From positions 75,421,297 to 75,485,296 of the forward strand of contig CM046832.1 of NCBI GenBank assembly GCA_025618425.1: 64,000 nt of DNA. The letters run 5' to 3'. Source of the DNA: Heliocidaris tuberculata (taxonomy: Eukaryota > Echinodermata > Echinoidea > Camarodonta > Echinometridae). The notes under the pieces are model-generated. The model was not told the origin of the DNA. It saw nothing but the letters and a program-made list of their open reading frames with translations, and searched no databases. The position numbers and the translations under genes are program-made. Shown here in pieces: positions 43,396 to 55,717 of the stretch; position 1 is the stretch's first letter; the number at the start of each line of letters is the position of its first letter.

Positions 43396-44008
43396 CCATT
43401 CAAGGGGGCGGGTATGTGCCCCTGGTAAGGGCTGATACATGAATATAGTCTTCTTAGACTTGATAGAACTCGAAATAGGAACTCAAAGGCCTTGATCTTG
43501 GTCTTAAAGATGAAAATTTCGGCTATTCCGTTTACTTATCCTTTTTATTCCCATTGGTATGATAATTAGCCTTGATGGTGTGGGTAATTGCATGTCGCGG
43601 TGAAACTGTTGAATATTCTTTCGGCAACTCAAGCAACCTTAATTATTGTTTCACTCCTAACTTGGAATTCTAGAACAACCTAAACATCTTTCTAATGCGT
43701 AATGTCATGTCAGGGGCTGGCAGTGTTATGGAGGGGGCCGAGGGATGAAATTGTCCAATATTATTTGTAAACATGCCCACCCCCCCCCCCCAATAAAATG
43801 GCAACTAGTCTTTTGTCTTTTAGGGGTTTTATTCTGTTTTGTTGCCTTTATTTGATTCTTAGCCGAAACTATAATTTACAAATTATCATAACAATCACAT
43901 AAACATCACTCGCATTGTGAGACGCGAAGCTGTAGCCTATCACTGTTATTATCCCTCTAAAGATGACAAAAAGACAGCATTCAAATGAAATTTATTGTTA
44001 TCATTATA

Positions 44009-44384
44009 CACTCTAAAACAGGTTGGGTAAAATTTCACCGAACATTGAGTAAATTTTACCCAGTGGTTAAATGGTGCACTCTAAAAACTAAAGTGTTAAA
44101 TCACCATTTAAAAGGGCCGAGGAGTGACAACTTTTTCAAAATTGTAGATTAACACTTTTAACATGCTGGATACAACACTATAAAGGCTGAATCCAGTAGT
44201 TTAAAAGAGTTGATCTACCATTTTGAAAAAGTTGTCACTCCTCGACCCTTTTAAGTGGTGATTTAACACTGAAGTTTTTAGAGTGTGGGTTGAAATGTAC
44301 CTAATATTACATTTTACCCAACAAACATGCATGTACCTTTTCACCCAATGTTGGGTAAAGTTTTATCCAACATATTTTAGAGTG
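44009..44384. mobile_element. MITE with CACTCTAAAAC ends, TA duplication, hosting a second MITE
   Basis: Ends CACTCTAAAAC and inverted CACTCTAAAAT, flanked by TA. Inside, GGTTGGGTAAAA-type phrases occur in both orientations. The middle is occupied by 44087-44285. Confidence 0.75.
44087..44285. mobile_element. Inner MITE (199 bp) nested in the 44009-44384 element
   Basis: Near-perfect palindrome: CACTCTAAAAACT, GTGTTAAATCACCA and GAGGAGTGACAACTTTTTCA in both arms, with a central spacer containing TTAACACTTTTAACATGCTG. Confidence 0.85.
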
Positions 44385-45464
44385 TACTACTATCATAGTG
44401 TGAATACATTTACATCTAAATCATGCATTATGAGCTGGATTTCTCCCCTGCCGTAATTTTTTACTGCCCCTCCAATACTGCGTATTTCGCCTTGTGTTGG
44501 ATGCTATATTGCTTTATTTTCAAGATATTTATAAGTAAACTCGCATCCCAAACCATCTCTGTGATAAGATCTCTACCACCAACACACATCAGCAAGCTGT
44601 ATACAAATATATTACACGAAAGGAAAATCCATCTCTAGCTCTGGAAGAAAATTATCAAAATTGGTTGGATACATAACGATACAATTTCATTTTTACAAAA
44701 TAAACGGAAACAGTTCAGCTATACGCGTATTCTCGTACTAATCAGAACTGTATCAATACATACCTCCCCAGTCGTCGAATGCGAGTCATTATTATCTTGT
44801 GTCTAAGCTTATCATGTAGGATGCGGCTTTCTCATAAGCAGCTATCTTTATTACTTATTACTTGTTTTGCACACGACTCTCTCCAGTCCAGTCGGCATGT
44901 CAGTCCGTCCGTAAATCAAAGCAGAGACGGTGCTAGGGGGGGGGGGGTTCCCCTCTTTTTAAGTATCCCCCATAAGCGCTCCTTTCAACTTCTGATAATT
45001 GCCCTTGTCTTTCTGATAGCGGTGCCCCTTTCACGCTTCCCCATTCTCTTACTAAATTTGTAATTTTCAAGTCCTAAAAAAAAAAACCCCATTGACTTGT
45101 CAGGATCGTAGCTGCATTATTACATGTTATATCCTGTAACTACCGCCATATTATAAGGCAATGGAGACGGAGGCAGGAGGAGCACTGCCCCCACTTTTAC
45201 AAGCACTGACCCTAGTCAAAGCATAGTCCGTACTCCTTTTCAAATTTTAGTGCTATCAAATGCCCATTCTATAGAAAGGGTTGTAAGAAATGTGCCCCAT
45301 TTTATACAATGTGCCTCTTAAACCAATATAATGTGCCCTCACTCATCCGCTAAAATGGCCATATTCAAAGTTCAAAGCTATTAATTCTATAATCCCTGCA
45401 TGCCCTAGGGTCACAGAGTGTCCCTCGGGCTATACATAGCCTCTTTCTAACTTATAACTATAAA

Positions 45465-45695
45465 AGACCTGTTCACAAAGTTATTCAAATGAATGTTTCT
45501 TTCCTGGGGACCTAGTAACATCGAGGTATTCCATTAATCTGTTAGTAATGGATGAACCACAATACTTGGAATCCAGTTTGCATACATTACTTGTTGTTAT
45601 GTCTGACAAGCCTCTGACAAGCTTTTAGGTTGTCAAGAACAACCTTTGTTTTAAAAGTATGCATAAAATTTGAATATATTTGTGAACAGGTCTGT
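45465..45695. mobile_element. Diverged MITE related to 28438-28653
   Basis: Ends AAGACCTGTTCACAAAGTTA and inverted AGACCTGTTCACAAATATA. It shares GGTTGTCAAGAACAACCTTT and TGGAATCCAGTTTGCATACA-like phrases (inverted) with the 28.4-kb element. Confidence 0.65.
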
Positions 45696-46599
45696 TAGGA
45701 TATGACTCTTCATGCGGTCATAAGAATATGAGGACAGGGCGGAAATAGTGCCGAAAAAGTGCATCTTAACAGAGGGAGCTCTTTCGATTTTGCAATACTC
45801 GCTTTTGAAGTCATGATTCTATCCATTATACATGTTACAGGAAAACTCTGCTACAAGTTTGGTACAAATTTCGGGTTTATAAGATGAAAATGAAGTAGCC
45901 GAGTCACTTTCCCCTTCTTCATGATAATCACCCAAGTCATCACCTATTGTATAAATCACTCAGGAATAACTGTCTGGAATGAGGTTATCCCAGATAATAA
46001 ATGTATGAGTGGAAAACCAATTTCCTCGGAAAACATCTCTTTGATTTTCATTATTATTTTCTTTAATTAAAATTCGAGTTTCAAGATATGGAGGTATCCC
46101 AAAGGGAGCCCCCTGTCTGCACCAGAGAGACATATAAAAAATAGCAAATTCGAGCAGGTTTTGTCAGGACGGTGCCGCTTTTAGAAGCGACCGGATTCGG
46201 TAATCTGGTATCATACAATTTTATCCTTGAAAAAAATCATAATAGTGAAAATAAAAGAAAAATAACTTTAAAAAAATAAAAAATAAATAGATTAAAAAAA
46301 ATTAGAATCAACATTAATCAACAATGCAACGCAAGTCTTTTTTATGGACCAAAATATTGTCAAAAGAAGTTAAGTATTTATATGGCTATGCATCACAAAA
46401 AACAACAACGAAAGTAAAACGGGCACAGTTCTCCAATGGGCCATGGGAAGGGGGTGTCAGGCCCCAGTTCATTTTTCCTTCATTGACAAAACTTTACCCC
46501 CTCCCCCATTAAAAAGAAGAAGAAGAAGAAGAAATTGCTGTCGGTGTAAAGACGAAGCATTTTGAGCTTTGCATTTTGCATTTGCATTTTCTATGACAT

Positions 46600-48560
46600 A
46601 AATTGTAAAAACCAGGAGAGGCGGAGCGTCCTTCAAAGTGGGGGGGGGGGGGCACCAGAAAAAAAGGGCACTTTTTTGGGGAAAAGGGGACCTATAAGGG
46701 GTGAACATCAAGTGAAAAAAGGACCATTTTGTGACATTGATATTACCATATAGTCTAATTAATATAGTTATTATCAAGCATCACCTTCTTCCTTTTTATT
46801 GTGGTTCTGGTCACTACTTCAGCTTCCCTAATTAGCAGTTGTGTGTAATAGTCTAATGATTAATGTGTGAGTGAGCGAAGCGAGCGAGCAAAAAAATTCG
46901 GACCTTTTTTCTAACGCTGAAGTCCTTGAGTTGTACATTATTTACAGCGATATAATAAAAATGACAACAGCAAATGCACTTTTTTGGGAATGTCAAATGA
47001 TCTTTTAATTTGTACATTAACCTGTCGTTTTCTTTATAGGATTACGCCAATATATTACATACTTTATGCAATCTGCTTGATTTCATTATACATGTATACT
47101 GTAAGAGCGAGCGAATTATGGGGACATTTTCAGACAATATTGCCCTTACTTGGTGTAAATTATTGGCTCATTCGAGCCAGCGGAATGAGAAATTCTTTGC
47201 TGGGGGATGGGCTGTGGGAGGGGTTGGGCATTGCCCCTTTTGCCTCCAGCTCCACTGACTTACATTGTAGTTGTAATAATATGGGTACCGGTAAAGCCGC
47301 ACCGAGTCTTTGGAGCTATGGCTTTTTTTGTCCAAAAAAAGAAAAGAAAAGAAAAAAGTTGGAAATATAGGTAAAAGGGGGCACTTATAAGAAGAGGAAA
47401 GGGCTTTTATCAGAGGTGGAAAGGAGCACTTACAAGAGGTGAAAAGAGGCACTTATGAGAAGAGGAAAAGGGCATATATGAGAAGGGAAAAGGGGCACCT
47501 ATCAGAAGTAAAAATGCACTTATCAAAGGAGAAAAGGGCATATATTAGAGAGAAAAAGAGGCAATATTTAGATTCGAAAAGGGGCAATTATCAGAAGGAG
47601 AAAAGGATACTTATTAGAGAGACAAGGTGGCAATTATCAGATTTGAAAAGGGGCACTTATCAGAAGTAAGGAGGGGGCACTTATCAGAAGTAAAAAGAGG
47701 GCACCTATCAGAAGTACAGAAGGGACACTTATGAGAAGGGAAAAGGGGCACCTCTCAGAAGTAAAAAATGCACTTATCAAAGGAGAAAAGGGCATATATT
47801 AGAGAGAAAACGGGGCAATATTTAGATTCGAAAAGGGATACTTACGGGGTATTTATCAGAAGGAGAAAGGATACTTATTAGAGATATAAGGTGGCATTAT
47901 CAGATTTGAAAAGGCGCACTCTTCAAAAGGCGAAAAGGGCACTTATTAAAGAGATATAAGGTGGCAATTATCAGATTTGAAAATGGGCACTTTTCAGAAG
48001 GGGAAAGGGCACTTATTAGAAAGGAAAAATGGCACATTTAGTAGTAAATGTGCCCTTTTCACTCACACAGGAGGTCTAGAGGCCACAAAATGAAACTGGA
48101 CAAATAGTATTCTCGGCTTGATTTGAGGAAGCATTTCTTCAGCAACAAAATTGTGGATTTTTGAGGAGTCTCCCTGAATATGTTATCTCAGCAACTTCTG
48201 TAAACTGCTATAAGAATAGATAGATAAATACTGGTCTAAAAACCATGATCTTGTTTACGAGCCAATATATACGTTGCATGAGTCATTATGTACACACATT
48301 TTTGTCCTTTCCCACATATTCGACTTGGTAAGACATGGAAAATGTATAATCACATGATACGACAAGCTACGATCGATGAACAGGCATTGTCCTATATCAT
48401 CGTGGGATTAAAGTAAAGTAAAGTTTTAAAAAAAAGAGAGAGAAAAAAGGACACTTATCAGAGAAAAAGGGGAAATTTTTTCAGAAATAAAAAGGGCACT
48501 CTTTGGGTACTTGAAAAATGGGGGGGGGGGGCACTGTTCCCCCTCCCGGGCGTGCATCCC
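46600..48560. mobile_element. Probable non-autonomous element carrying a minisatellite
   Basis: G runs followed by GGCAC appear at both borders (about 46640 and 48520), with AAAAAGGGCACT-type phrases inside. 47370-48050 is a degenerate minisatellite. No terminal target duplication could be read. Confidence 0.45.
47370..48050. repeat. Degenerate ~24-bp minisatellite with higher-order duplication
   Basis: Unit approximately GGGCACTTATCAGAAGTAAAA, more than 20 diverged copies. A block of about 170 bp at 47490-47665 recurs at 47750-47930 in the same unit order, showing a later block duplication. The Lys/Arg/Glu-rich frame at 47439-47669 is a product of the repeat. Confidence 0.88.
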
Positions 48561-48978
48561 CTGGTAAGAACACTCAGCTCATTAACTCTATTTCGACCTT
48601 ACATTTAGTAAATTTAAGTATTAGTTGATGGTGAACTTAACCTGAGGATGGAAATAAACAAAGGATCAAGGAATAAAGAAAACGCAGGTCAGATACAATA
48701 CCTAAATTCACTAAATGTGAAGCTGAGTGTTCGTACCATTTATGTCCAAATCATACTACCTCTGAACCTAATATTGGTCCCTTAGATATAGACTTAGGCC
48801 TATGTGATGTCTTCACATGACCCACAAGTCTATTTTATTTGATATAATGATCACACAAAATTTATACAGTTTTATGTTGCACGTCCTGCATTGTCGACCA
48901 ATTTTATGTATTTCTTTGTATTTTATCTGTACTGGAAGTTAAATTCTGAGGCTGATATGGCCATATGGTTGCAATGAG

Positions 48979-49361
48979 TCCGGGGGGGGGGGGGGGGTAT
49001 GTCTCATGGAGGCCTGCATGTACAGCATCCGCGTCCATGAAAACGATTAAGGGTTGTGTTTTTCTCCACCAGACGGGTAACCCGGGGATTTCGTTTAGGG
49101 TATCAAAAAAGGAACTTGAGAGAACCAGTCCTCGAATAGGGTGTACAATACTATGCTAAAAAAAAAAAAATATCTAAAAAAAAAAAAAAAAAAATCAATG
49201 TGAAGGATCTAAAATTCAGAAATTTTTCACGGATTTTTTGAATAGGGTATCAAAAACCCCGGCAAAACTTCTCGACTTAAATCCTCGTTTAGAGTGCTTT
49301 TCAGAAAGACATGGATGATATACTGGCCTCAACTGAGACATACCCCCCCCCCCCCCCCCGG
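48979..49361. mobile_element. hAT-like element with CCGGGGG termini
   Basis: Left CCGGGGG run then TATGTCTCATGGAGGCC, right the inverse (GGCCTCAACTGAGACATA then a C run and GG). Flanks GCAATGAG and GCAATAAG form an 8-bp target duplication with one mismatch. Two poly-A tracts at 49157-49194. Same general type as 25193-25690. Confidence 0.75.
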
Positions 49362-49599
49362 GCAATAAGTAAATATGTGTTGATTACATGATCCTGCATC
49401 ATAAGCCCTGAGCTGAACTAATAATACTAATTTGCATTCCAGTTTGGGGCTACTTTTGCATGCAATATGCTATACAACTTTCGATAAGATATGTTATTGC
49501 TGGAATCCGGAGGGGAGTCATCTCCTCCTCCTAGTATGTTTTCCCTCCGATCAGATCAAGGAGTTGTGATAACTCCTTGATCAGATCCACCTGCTATCA

Positions 49600-50100
49600 G
49601 TGCACGTACCTACAATTGCCATTGGATATCCAGGAAAGGCGGTAGCAAAGGCGGTAGGGATTCCCCCTGTAAGTAACGGTGTGCGCCAAGTAGAACGCAA
49701 CTAGTAAGGACTCGATGTAGTACCGGTGTACTGTATTGTGCATGTGATTGCGCTCTTGAGTAGACATTGGGAAAGCCCTAAGCTAAGCTTAAGTTTATCA
49801 TACATGGTACCGAAACAGCATGAAGACCACAATTTGATAATTTGGAAGCTGGGCTTACGGTAAGTAAGGTGCCTGTAAAATACAGATTTTGATGCCATGT
49901 CTTTTTTGTTATGTTCATCATGTTCGTGTTTACGAAAAATGCGAGCGAAGTTCGCCTGGTCCGTTGCCGTTGGGGTTCTCGAGCGATCGAGAGAGAGGAT
50001 GTGGACTTTCGGTGTTGTTGTGAAGGACGCTGATTGCAAGGAATATCTGTATAAATCATAGGGGCTAGAGTATATGAACATGCCCTGGCCTCAGTCAGAT
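49600..50100 (+). other. GC-richer unique region, possible 5' untranslated exon of the 52-55 kb gene
   Basis: Higher GC than the surroundings and no repeat match. A strong donor GTAAGTAAGG at 49861 follows GGGCTTACG. It could be a first exon and promoter of the plus-strand gene at 52.3 kb, but nothing in the sequence proves it. Confidence 0.25.
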
Positions 50101-50534
50101 GGTAAGGTGAAGTAAAATTGGGAGTACTTTGAAACTGGATACTAGTTACTCATCCTGATTTTATCAGACTGGAGGAGGTGTCTCGTTCCATATTTTAATA
50201 TTTTCCCACACACAGAATGCTTGTACTTTTTTTATAAATAGACCAAGGGTTGATTTCAACGATCCCAGCGTGCATATACATGTAGACAGAGGCTCAAAAT
50301 AACTTGAAAATATATCCCCTCGTTTTGTACTGAAATCGTCATACATTCCAATGTTTTGCAAAAGAAAATACTTTATCATACCTGTGCCCTATGATATTTT
50401 TACACATCTCCGTATGAAAGTAACATATTCCTTTCAAACAATAACCAAGTTATGTTTTGTACAGTTCTCAGTATGAAACAGTATGACAGTTCAAAAAAAT
50501 GATAATTTGAGTTACACTGTAGGTCACTTATACA

Positions 50535-50870
50535 TGTACAAGCTTATCTGAAGAAGATAACCTTGTACTCCAGACTAGCTTTTATGGGTGAATAGGCTTC
50601 AATAGCTTTTGTGTGTATCAGCAGGCCTTTTTCCAGGGTAGATCATTCATACAGGAGAGGAAAATAATTATTTAAATTTTAACTTTCAATTCTGAATCCC
50701 CTAATTTGTGGCACAGTAAGAGTTGAAGAGTCCATGAATCAGGTAATTAGCAAATTTAAGAAAATTAAATCTTGCTTAGAGCAATTTTTGTTGTCTGTTT
50801 TTGACTGCTGCAACAGTGAATGTTGGACACAGTCCCACATAGGCAAGGGCCCATGAGTGACTGTAGGTAT
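50535..50870. repeat. Dispersed repeat, uninterrupted (empty-site) copy
   Basis: Inverted equivalent of 24370-24605 plus 25902-25995, with no insertion at the junction (CCTTTTTCCAG at about 50629-50639). Confidence 0.8.
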
Positions 50871-51172
50871 ACATATAATGATGGAGCTTAGCAAAACAAT
50901 ATTATGTATAAAACCATGACTTTTAATGAAGACTATCTGGCAAATTGCCCACCATCTTTTACATGCACATGTACATGTACAGTGTACCTCTCTAGAATCA
51001 AGCTATCTGGCCGGGGCAGGCATGCACCAGAATGAGGAATTTAGAGAAGAGTATATGCCTGCCTTGGTTATAAAGCCCAAGAGAGTGGAAAGATGAATGT
51101 TAATATGCCAGATGTTGCCTCTTGTTAAAAAGCTTTGGGTTTTACATTCCAGTGATAAAACTACGGTTTGCT

Positions 51173-51672
51173 ATTAAAGCTATACCCTGATTTTTATTTG
51201 ATTTGAATAAAAACAGAATAAATGAGAGAAATTAGATTAGAATTTAAAAAGTTATGAATTTTTAAAGTTCTAATCAATCAAACACAAATTGGCAACTGCC
51301 TGACATATCATGTGAGCTCATCTCCCATTTGCTCTCCAGAAATTTTCAAAGATTTTCATTTTCTTGGTTACTGATAAAGGAATAGATTTTTTTCACAAAG
51401 GCTGTGTGTAATAACATGTGCAGTGATTATATCTAACGTGCATACTATGATTAAACGTTTTCTTTAGAGATAATGGAAATTTATGATTTTTTTAGTACAG
51501 GGAGAGGAGCTCGCAAGATTCACGGAGTTGCCAATTCGTGTTTGATTGATTGCAACTTCAAAAATTCATAGCTTTCTTATTATCAGATTTTGCTCAAACT
51601 TTCATTGATCTGTTTCTTTAATCTTTCTATTTTTTAAAACCAACTTGATATCAGGATGGACTTCCTCTTTAA
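51173..51672. mobile_element. Palindromic MITE (GGGAGAGGAGCTCGC family), copy A
   Basis: The left arm reads inverse to the right. Shared: AAAGTTATGAATTTTTAAAG, AATCAAACACAAATTGGCAA and CATTTGCTCTCC-type phrases. The right end is CAACTTGATATCAGGATGGA then CTTCCTCTTTAA. Confidence 0.8.
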
Positions 51673-51689
51673 TTTGGGTACAAAAGTGG

Positions 51690-51890
51690 GAGGGATCTCA
51701 TTGTATGATATGACTCACCATGACTGCATTGCCAATCAGAGATTTCCCAATTAGTGATCTCAAGATTTAAAAATTCATGACTTTCTAATTCTTTGTCTAA
51801 TATTTTTTAATTTTTATGACTAGACTGCTACCCAAGCCTACTCTCTATAGAGGATTATTTTCTATTTCTCCTTTAAGTACAGATTAACTT
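51690..51890. mobile_element. Single arm of the same MITE family
   Basis: GTGGGAGGGATCTCATT, TTGCCAATCAGAGATTTCCC and AAAAATTCATGACTTTCTAA resemble the right arm of the family, diverged. Confidence 0.5.
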
Positions 51891-52292
51891 TCCAATTTGC
51901 CTTCCTACTTGAAATTTCACATAGGGGTCTGAGGTAAGATCAAAACAGGTTTATAGATTTTCACGAGTTGGTTTGTGTTAGGACTTTACATCAACTGTCC
52001 TGGTGTAGGCCTATGTATTGTAAAAAGACTTAGGAACAACAATGAGGCTGAATAACAGACTGACCTACATGTAGTTAAGAATTTTACATTCATGTGTTAA
52101 AAGCATTTTAAGAGCATTAAAAAACCTTACATAATCTCTTCATGTACGTTGTACCATTGAAGCAAATGAGTTTTATTTCTCTTTCTATTCCCAGGTATGT
52201 GATAAAATCATGGGCCTATGATGAGACCATGTTAGCATCAGCAATTGATCTTTTACCCTCCTTATGTTCATTTTTTGAGCATGGAATAGACT

Positions 52293-52814
52293 TTGCATCA
52301 AAAGATTCTAATTCTGTTGATGTACATTGGAAGTATGAGAAGAGGTCCTAAAGCAGGCAACTTTAGAACATCAACATCAGACATATTTCTTGTAAAATTT
52401 GTTACAATTATGACTCTACTCGCCATGACAGGGCATTGTATGGTGCGACTCCTTCGACATCGTGTGCGTGATCTTGTCTTCATCATCATCGTCATTCTTC
52501 TCTTGTCACTCTACCTCTCATGTCAAAATACAAGCAATAGAGAAAATCTGCAAGGAAGAGGGAGAAATATTGCTGTGGAAACAGGCTTCAAGAACGATGG
52601 AGATGCATATGGAAGTATTACTGCTGGTATTAGAAAAGGAGGTGGACATAAATTTGAAGGATACAGGAATATTTTAGAAGGGATGGATTTGATTGATGGA
52701 GATGTTGTGCTGGAGACCAAGGAAGAACAGAAGACATTTGTAGAAGATACTGAAGGAGGAGGAGAAGTAGGAGTGTTAGAAAACAAGAGCCCTTTGCTAA
52801 TACATCTCCAGAAG
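52293..52814 (+). CDS. Exon of a type II membrane protein, N-terminal part
   Basis: Open frame ending at a perfect donor (AAG then GTAAGT at 52815) in phase 0. Several start ATGs are possible. The closest to the membrane segment gives a short basic tail (VRLLRHRVRD) and then a hydrophobic helix (LVFIIIVILLLSLYLS), i.e. a type II signal anchor. The following luminal stretch is Gly/Asp/Glu-rich and ends LLIHLQK. An acceptor CTATTCCCAG at 52185-52194 may open this exon, leaving 52195 onward as 5' untranslated sequence. It splices in frame to 55534. The architecture suits a Golgi or ER-resident luminal enzyme. A relation to CPED1 (cadherin-like and PC-esterase protein) is possible from the anchor plus the next exon, but weak. 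Confidence 0.65.
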
Positions 52815-54172
52815 GTAAGTTTCATTAAAAAATCAATTATGATATTTGTATTAATTGCCCACTCCCAACTCCCAATTTTTTTCCATCTTCACTTTTCTTT
52901 GATTTTTAGGGATATTAAGGTCTCTATTAAAGTCTCCTCCTTGCTTTACATTGGTGACCATTTTGTGAAAATATGTGGTCATCTTTGTCAATATTGTGAC
53001 TACAATATGGCCATGTTCAGCCTTTATTTGAATAGGGGTTTCCTTTTTAAACCCATGCTGTATAGTGAGATGCACCCCTTTGATCCACTGTGCATTTTCC
53101 TTGACTCCATGGAAAGTAAAGTTGAGAATTCTTGCAAGATGTTCTTTGAACCCATATGACCTGTGAGCTGCTGTAATGACTCATTGCTGATGGACCATGA
53201 TGAAAGAAATTTCTTGAGGCACAATCCATACACAGTTTCTTGCTCACTAATAATCATCGTTGGTTAGTTCTAAAAGCTGTTGTTTATTGTTTCTGTGGTA
53301 GAACCGTCGTCAAGCAGGTTACCATGAATATGTATGCTAATTATATGAATAATGTATAAGTAATTTTTAAGTATGTATATTATATTGCATGTACAAGAAG
53401 AATTTCCGTACTTGGACAATAAACATTGAACATTGATAACTGAACATTGAACATATGATCAGATTGCAGACTAATATCCAAAATGCTCCAAAATATTCAT
53501 TCCTTCAATTTCATGTAAAAGCAAACACAGGCTTGTAGAAAATACATTAAAGTGGGAATTAATTACTACTTTTTTTCTGATTTTATTGTGTGCTATAGAC
53601 ATCAAGGTAATCAAGAACATTTAATGTTGAGGAGGATAAGTTAAAGAAATGCACTCTCTAGATACGAGTAGCTACACGTACAGTACATGGGCAACTCTTT
53701 TGAACTTACTACATGTATATAAAGAAAACAGTGAAAGAAGCAAAAAGATCAAATTTTCAAATTTCATTTTATCACACTAAAGGATAATCATACTGCCTCT
53801 AAAAAAATTTGATTTGCTGTGAATTAATTCAGTTCAATCAATTTCACTTGTAATTTAAAATATTAGATAACTACCTGCTTGTTTAACATCAAACTCAGTA
53901 TTAGCTCAGAAGTTACACCCATGTAATGTCTAACTTTTATAAATATATGGACAAATTGAAGAGAGATTTTTCAGATTTATCCTTGAATTTATTCATGGTG
54001 TCATTGTAGAATACATTTTGGGTGTATGCCAGCTGCTTCTTATTGCCCTTGTCCCTTAGGAGTAAACTAAATGGGTTGGTAATAAATTTCAAGTTTATAA
54101 AATGATTTTTCTTGTTGGAGATCAGTAAAATCCATTTTGAATTGTCAAGTACTGGAATTCTGTGATCATTAT

Positions 54173-54430
54173 TTTAAAGGGCAATCAAACCTTTTTAATA
54201 ATTTGATAAGCATTTTAGCAGAAAAATTAGAGAAGCAGATTGGTGAAAGTTTGAACAAAATCAGACAAGCAATAAGAAAGTTGTGATTTTTTAAAAAAGT
54301 TGTAATCATTACACATACATGTATGGGAATTTCAAATCGGCTGATCGGTTTGGTCAATGTGATGTAGCAGTGGTCAACTTTCCCATTCGCTTCAACACAC
54401 AAAATGACTAACATGTCAATTTTTCCAAAT
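54173..54430. mobile_element. Single arm of the GGGAGAGGAGCTCGC MITE family
   Basis: AGCAGAAAAATTAGAGAAGC, GTGAAAGTTTGAACAAAATC and CAATAAGAAAGTTGTGATTT match the inner part of copy B in order, with divergence. Confidence 0.65.
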
Positions 54431-54530
54431 GTATAACTCTGTAGGATCTTTTTCTTTTTGGAGGACCTAAAACAATATCTACAATATATATTTTGAGTAC
54501 AAGGGAAAAGTGCTCAGGAGAAAACCAGAA

Positions 54531-55036
54531 TTTAAGGGGGAAAGTCCATCCTGATTACAAGTTGGTTTTAAAAGAAGCAGAAAAATTAAAGAAACAGATC
54601 AGTGAAGGTTTGAGCAAAATTGGATAAGTAATAACAAAGTTATGAATTTTTGAAGTTGTGATCAATCAAACACAAATTGACAACTCTGTGACGTATCTCG
54701 CGAGCTCCTCTCCCATTTGCCCTGTACCCAAAGAAATCATTAATTTTAATTTTTCTCTAAAGAAAATATCAAATCATACATGCACCTAAGATATAATCAT
54801 TGCTTATATGTTTTTACACAACACCTGTATGAAACAAATCTATGAGATTTTCTGTACTGAGCAAATGGGAGAGGAGCTCGCAAGATACGTCATGGAGTTA
54901 CCAATTTGTATTTGATTCATTACAACTTCAAAAATTCACTTTCTAATATATTTGCTCAAACTTTTACTAATCTGTTTCTCTCATTTTTCTTCCTTTGTTC
55001 AAGTCAACTTAATACCAGGGTGAACTTTCCCTTTAA
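54531..55036. mobile_element. Palindromic MITE (GGGAGAGGAGCTCGC family), copy B
   Basis: Ends TTTAAGGGGGAAAGTCCATC and the inverse of TTAAAGGGAAAGTTCACCCT. Inside both arms: CAAATGGGAGAGGAGCTCGC (or inverse), AATCAAATACAAATTGGTAA-type phrases and the AAGAAACAGAT/ATCTGTTTCTC stretch. It lies in the intron between 52814 and 55534. Confidence 0.88.
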
Positions 55037-55285
55037 TGTTATTTTGGTGTACAACAAATGGGAGAGTTGACCGAACTTGACTGTGAATACATCACTATCG
55101 ATTCACTTAATTGCCAATTTGAGATTCGCATAGATGAAGTGATCCCATTTTTCAAACATTCATAACTTTCTTATTCTTTGTCCGATTTCTTTCAAACATT
55201 CACCATCCTGTTTCCCTTATTTTTATCCTTTCACACAAATCAGCTTTTTACAAAGATCGGATTGTCCTTTTAAAAGGGTATGTAT
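55037..55285. mobile_element. Diverged arm of the same MITE family
   Basis: CAACAAATGGGAGAGTTGAC, TTCATAACTTTCTTATTCTT and TTCAAACATTCACCATCCTG follow the family order. The end GGATTGTCCTTTTAAA is also family-like. Confidence 0.6.
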
Positions 55286-55533
55286 AGCTGAACAAGCATT
55301 AAACCAGCCTTCCTGGTTTCTAATAAATGTAGATAAAACAGTAATTGATTTGCCTTTGAATGTCACCATTTGAAAGATGCAACATGGCTTTGTACCTGGG
55401 TTTGTTTATGCAAAGACCAGACAGTTGGTCAAAGGAAGCTGTTTGGAAATGTGAAAAATAGATTGATATCAATACATCACTATTTTGTTGCTGTATCTGT
55501 TGGAATCGAAAGGATGTAATTGTTTTCTTGCAG

Positions 55534-55717
55534 CTTGAAGATGACAGAGACTTGAGGTTTCAGGATGCAGCAAAGGTTGCTATGGTAAGAGGAGAAGATG
55601 ATGTTATTAGAAGAGATCTCCCTTTCTACAAACAAGCCTTGAAGACGAAGGGTTTCAATGTCATAGTTCAAACAGATGAAGCACTCAAAAATATCCATGG
55701 GGACATGCAAACTCAAG
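55534..55717 (+). CDS. Second exon of the type II membrane protein, CPED1-like?
   Basis: Acceptor TTTTCTTGCAG, 184 nt, donor GTATGA, phase 0 in and phase 1 out. It encodes LEDDRDLRFQDAAKVAMVRG, RRDLPFYKQALKTKGFNVIV and QTDEALKNIHGDMQTQ. The pattern 'FY ... L...G(F/Y).V(V/I) ... GD' resembles the region of CPED1 after its membrane anchor (TQHGYTVVIAEERL then a GD). That match is from memory and short. The next exon was not found in the remaining 8 kb, so the gene likely continues past the window. Confidence 0.65.

Noticed and set aside
47439..47669. Lys/Arg/Glu-rich 76-residue frame
   Set aside because: Translation of a 24-bp degenerate repeat.
49701..50081. 126-residue minus-strand frame
   Set aside because: No recognisable motif, an overlapping alternative frame of similar length, and no splice support; kept only as a possible untranslated region.
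52142..52351. 69-residue frame overlapping the membrane-protein exon
   Set aside because: It is in a different frame from the anchor-coding exon and stops before the splice donor.
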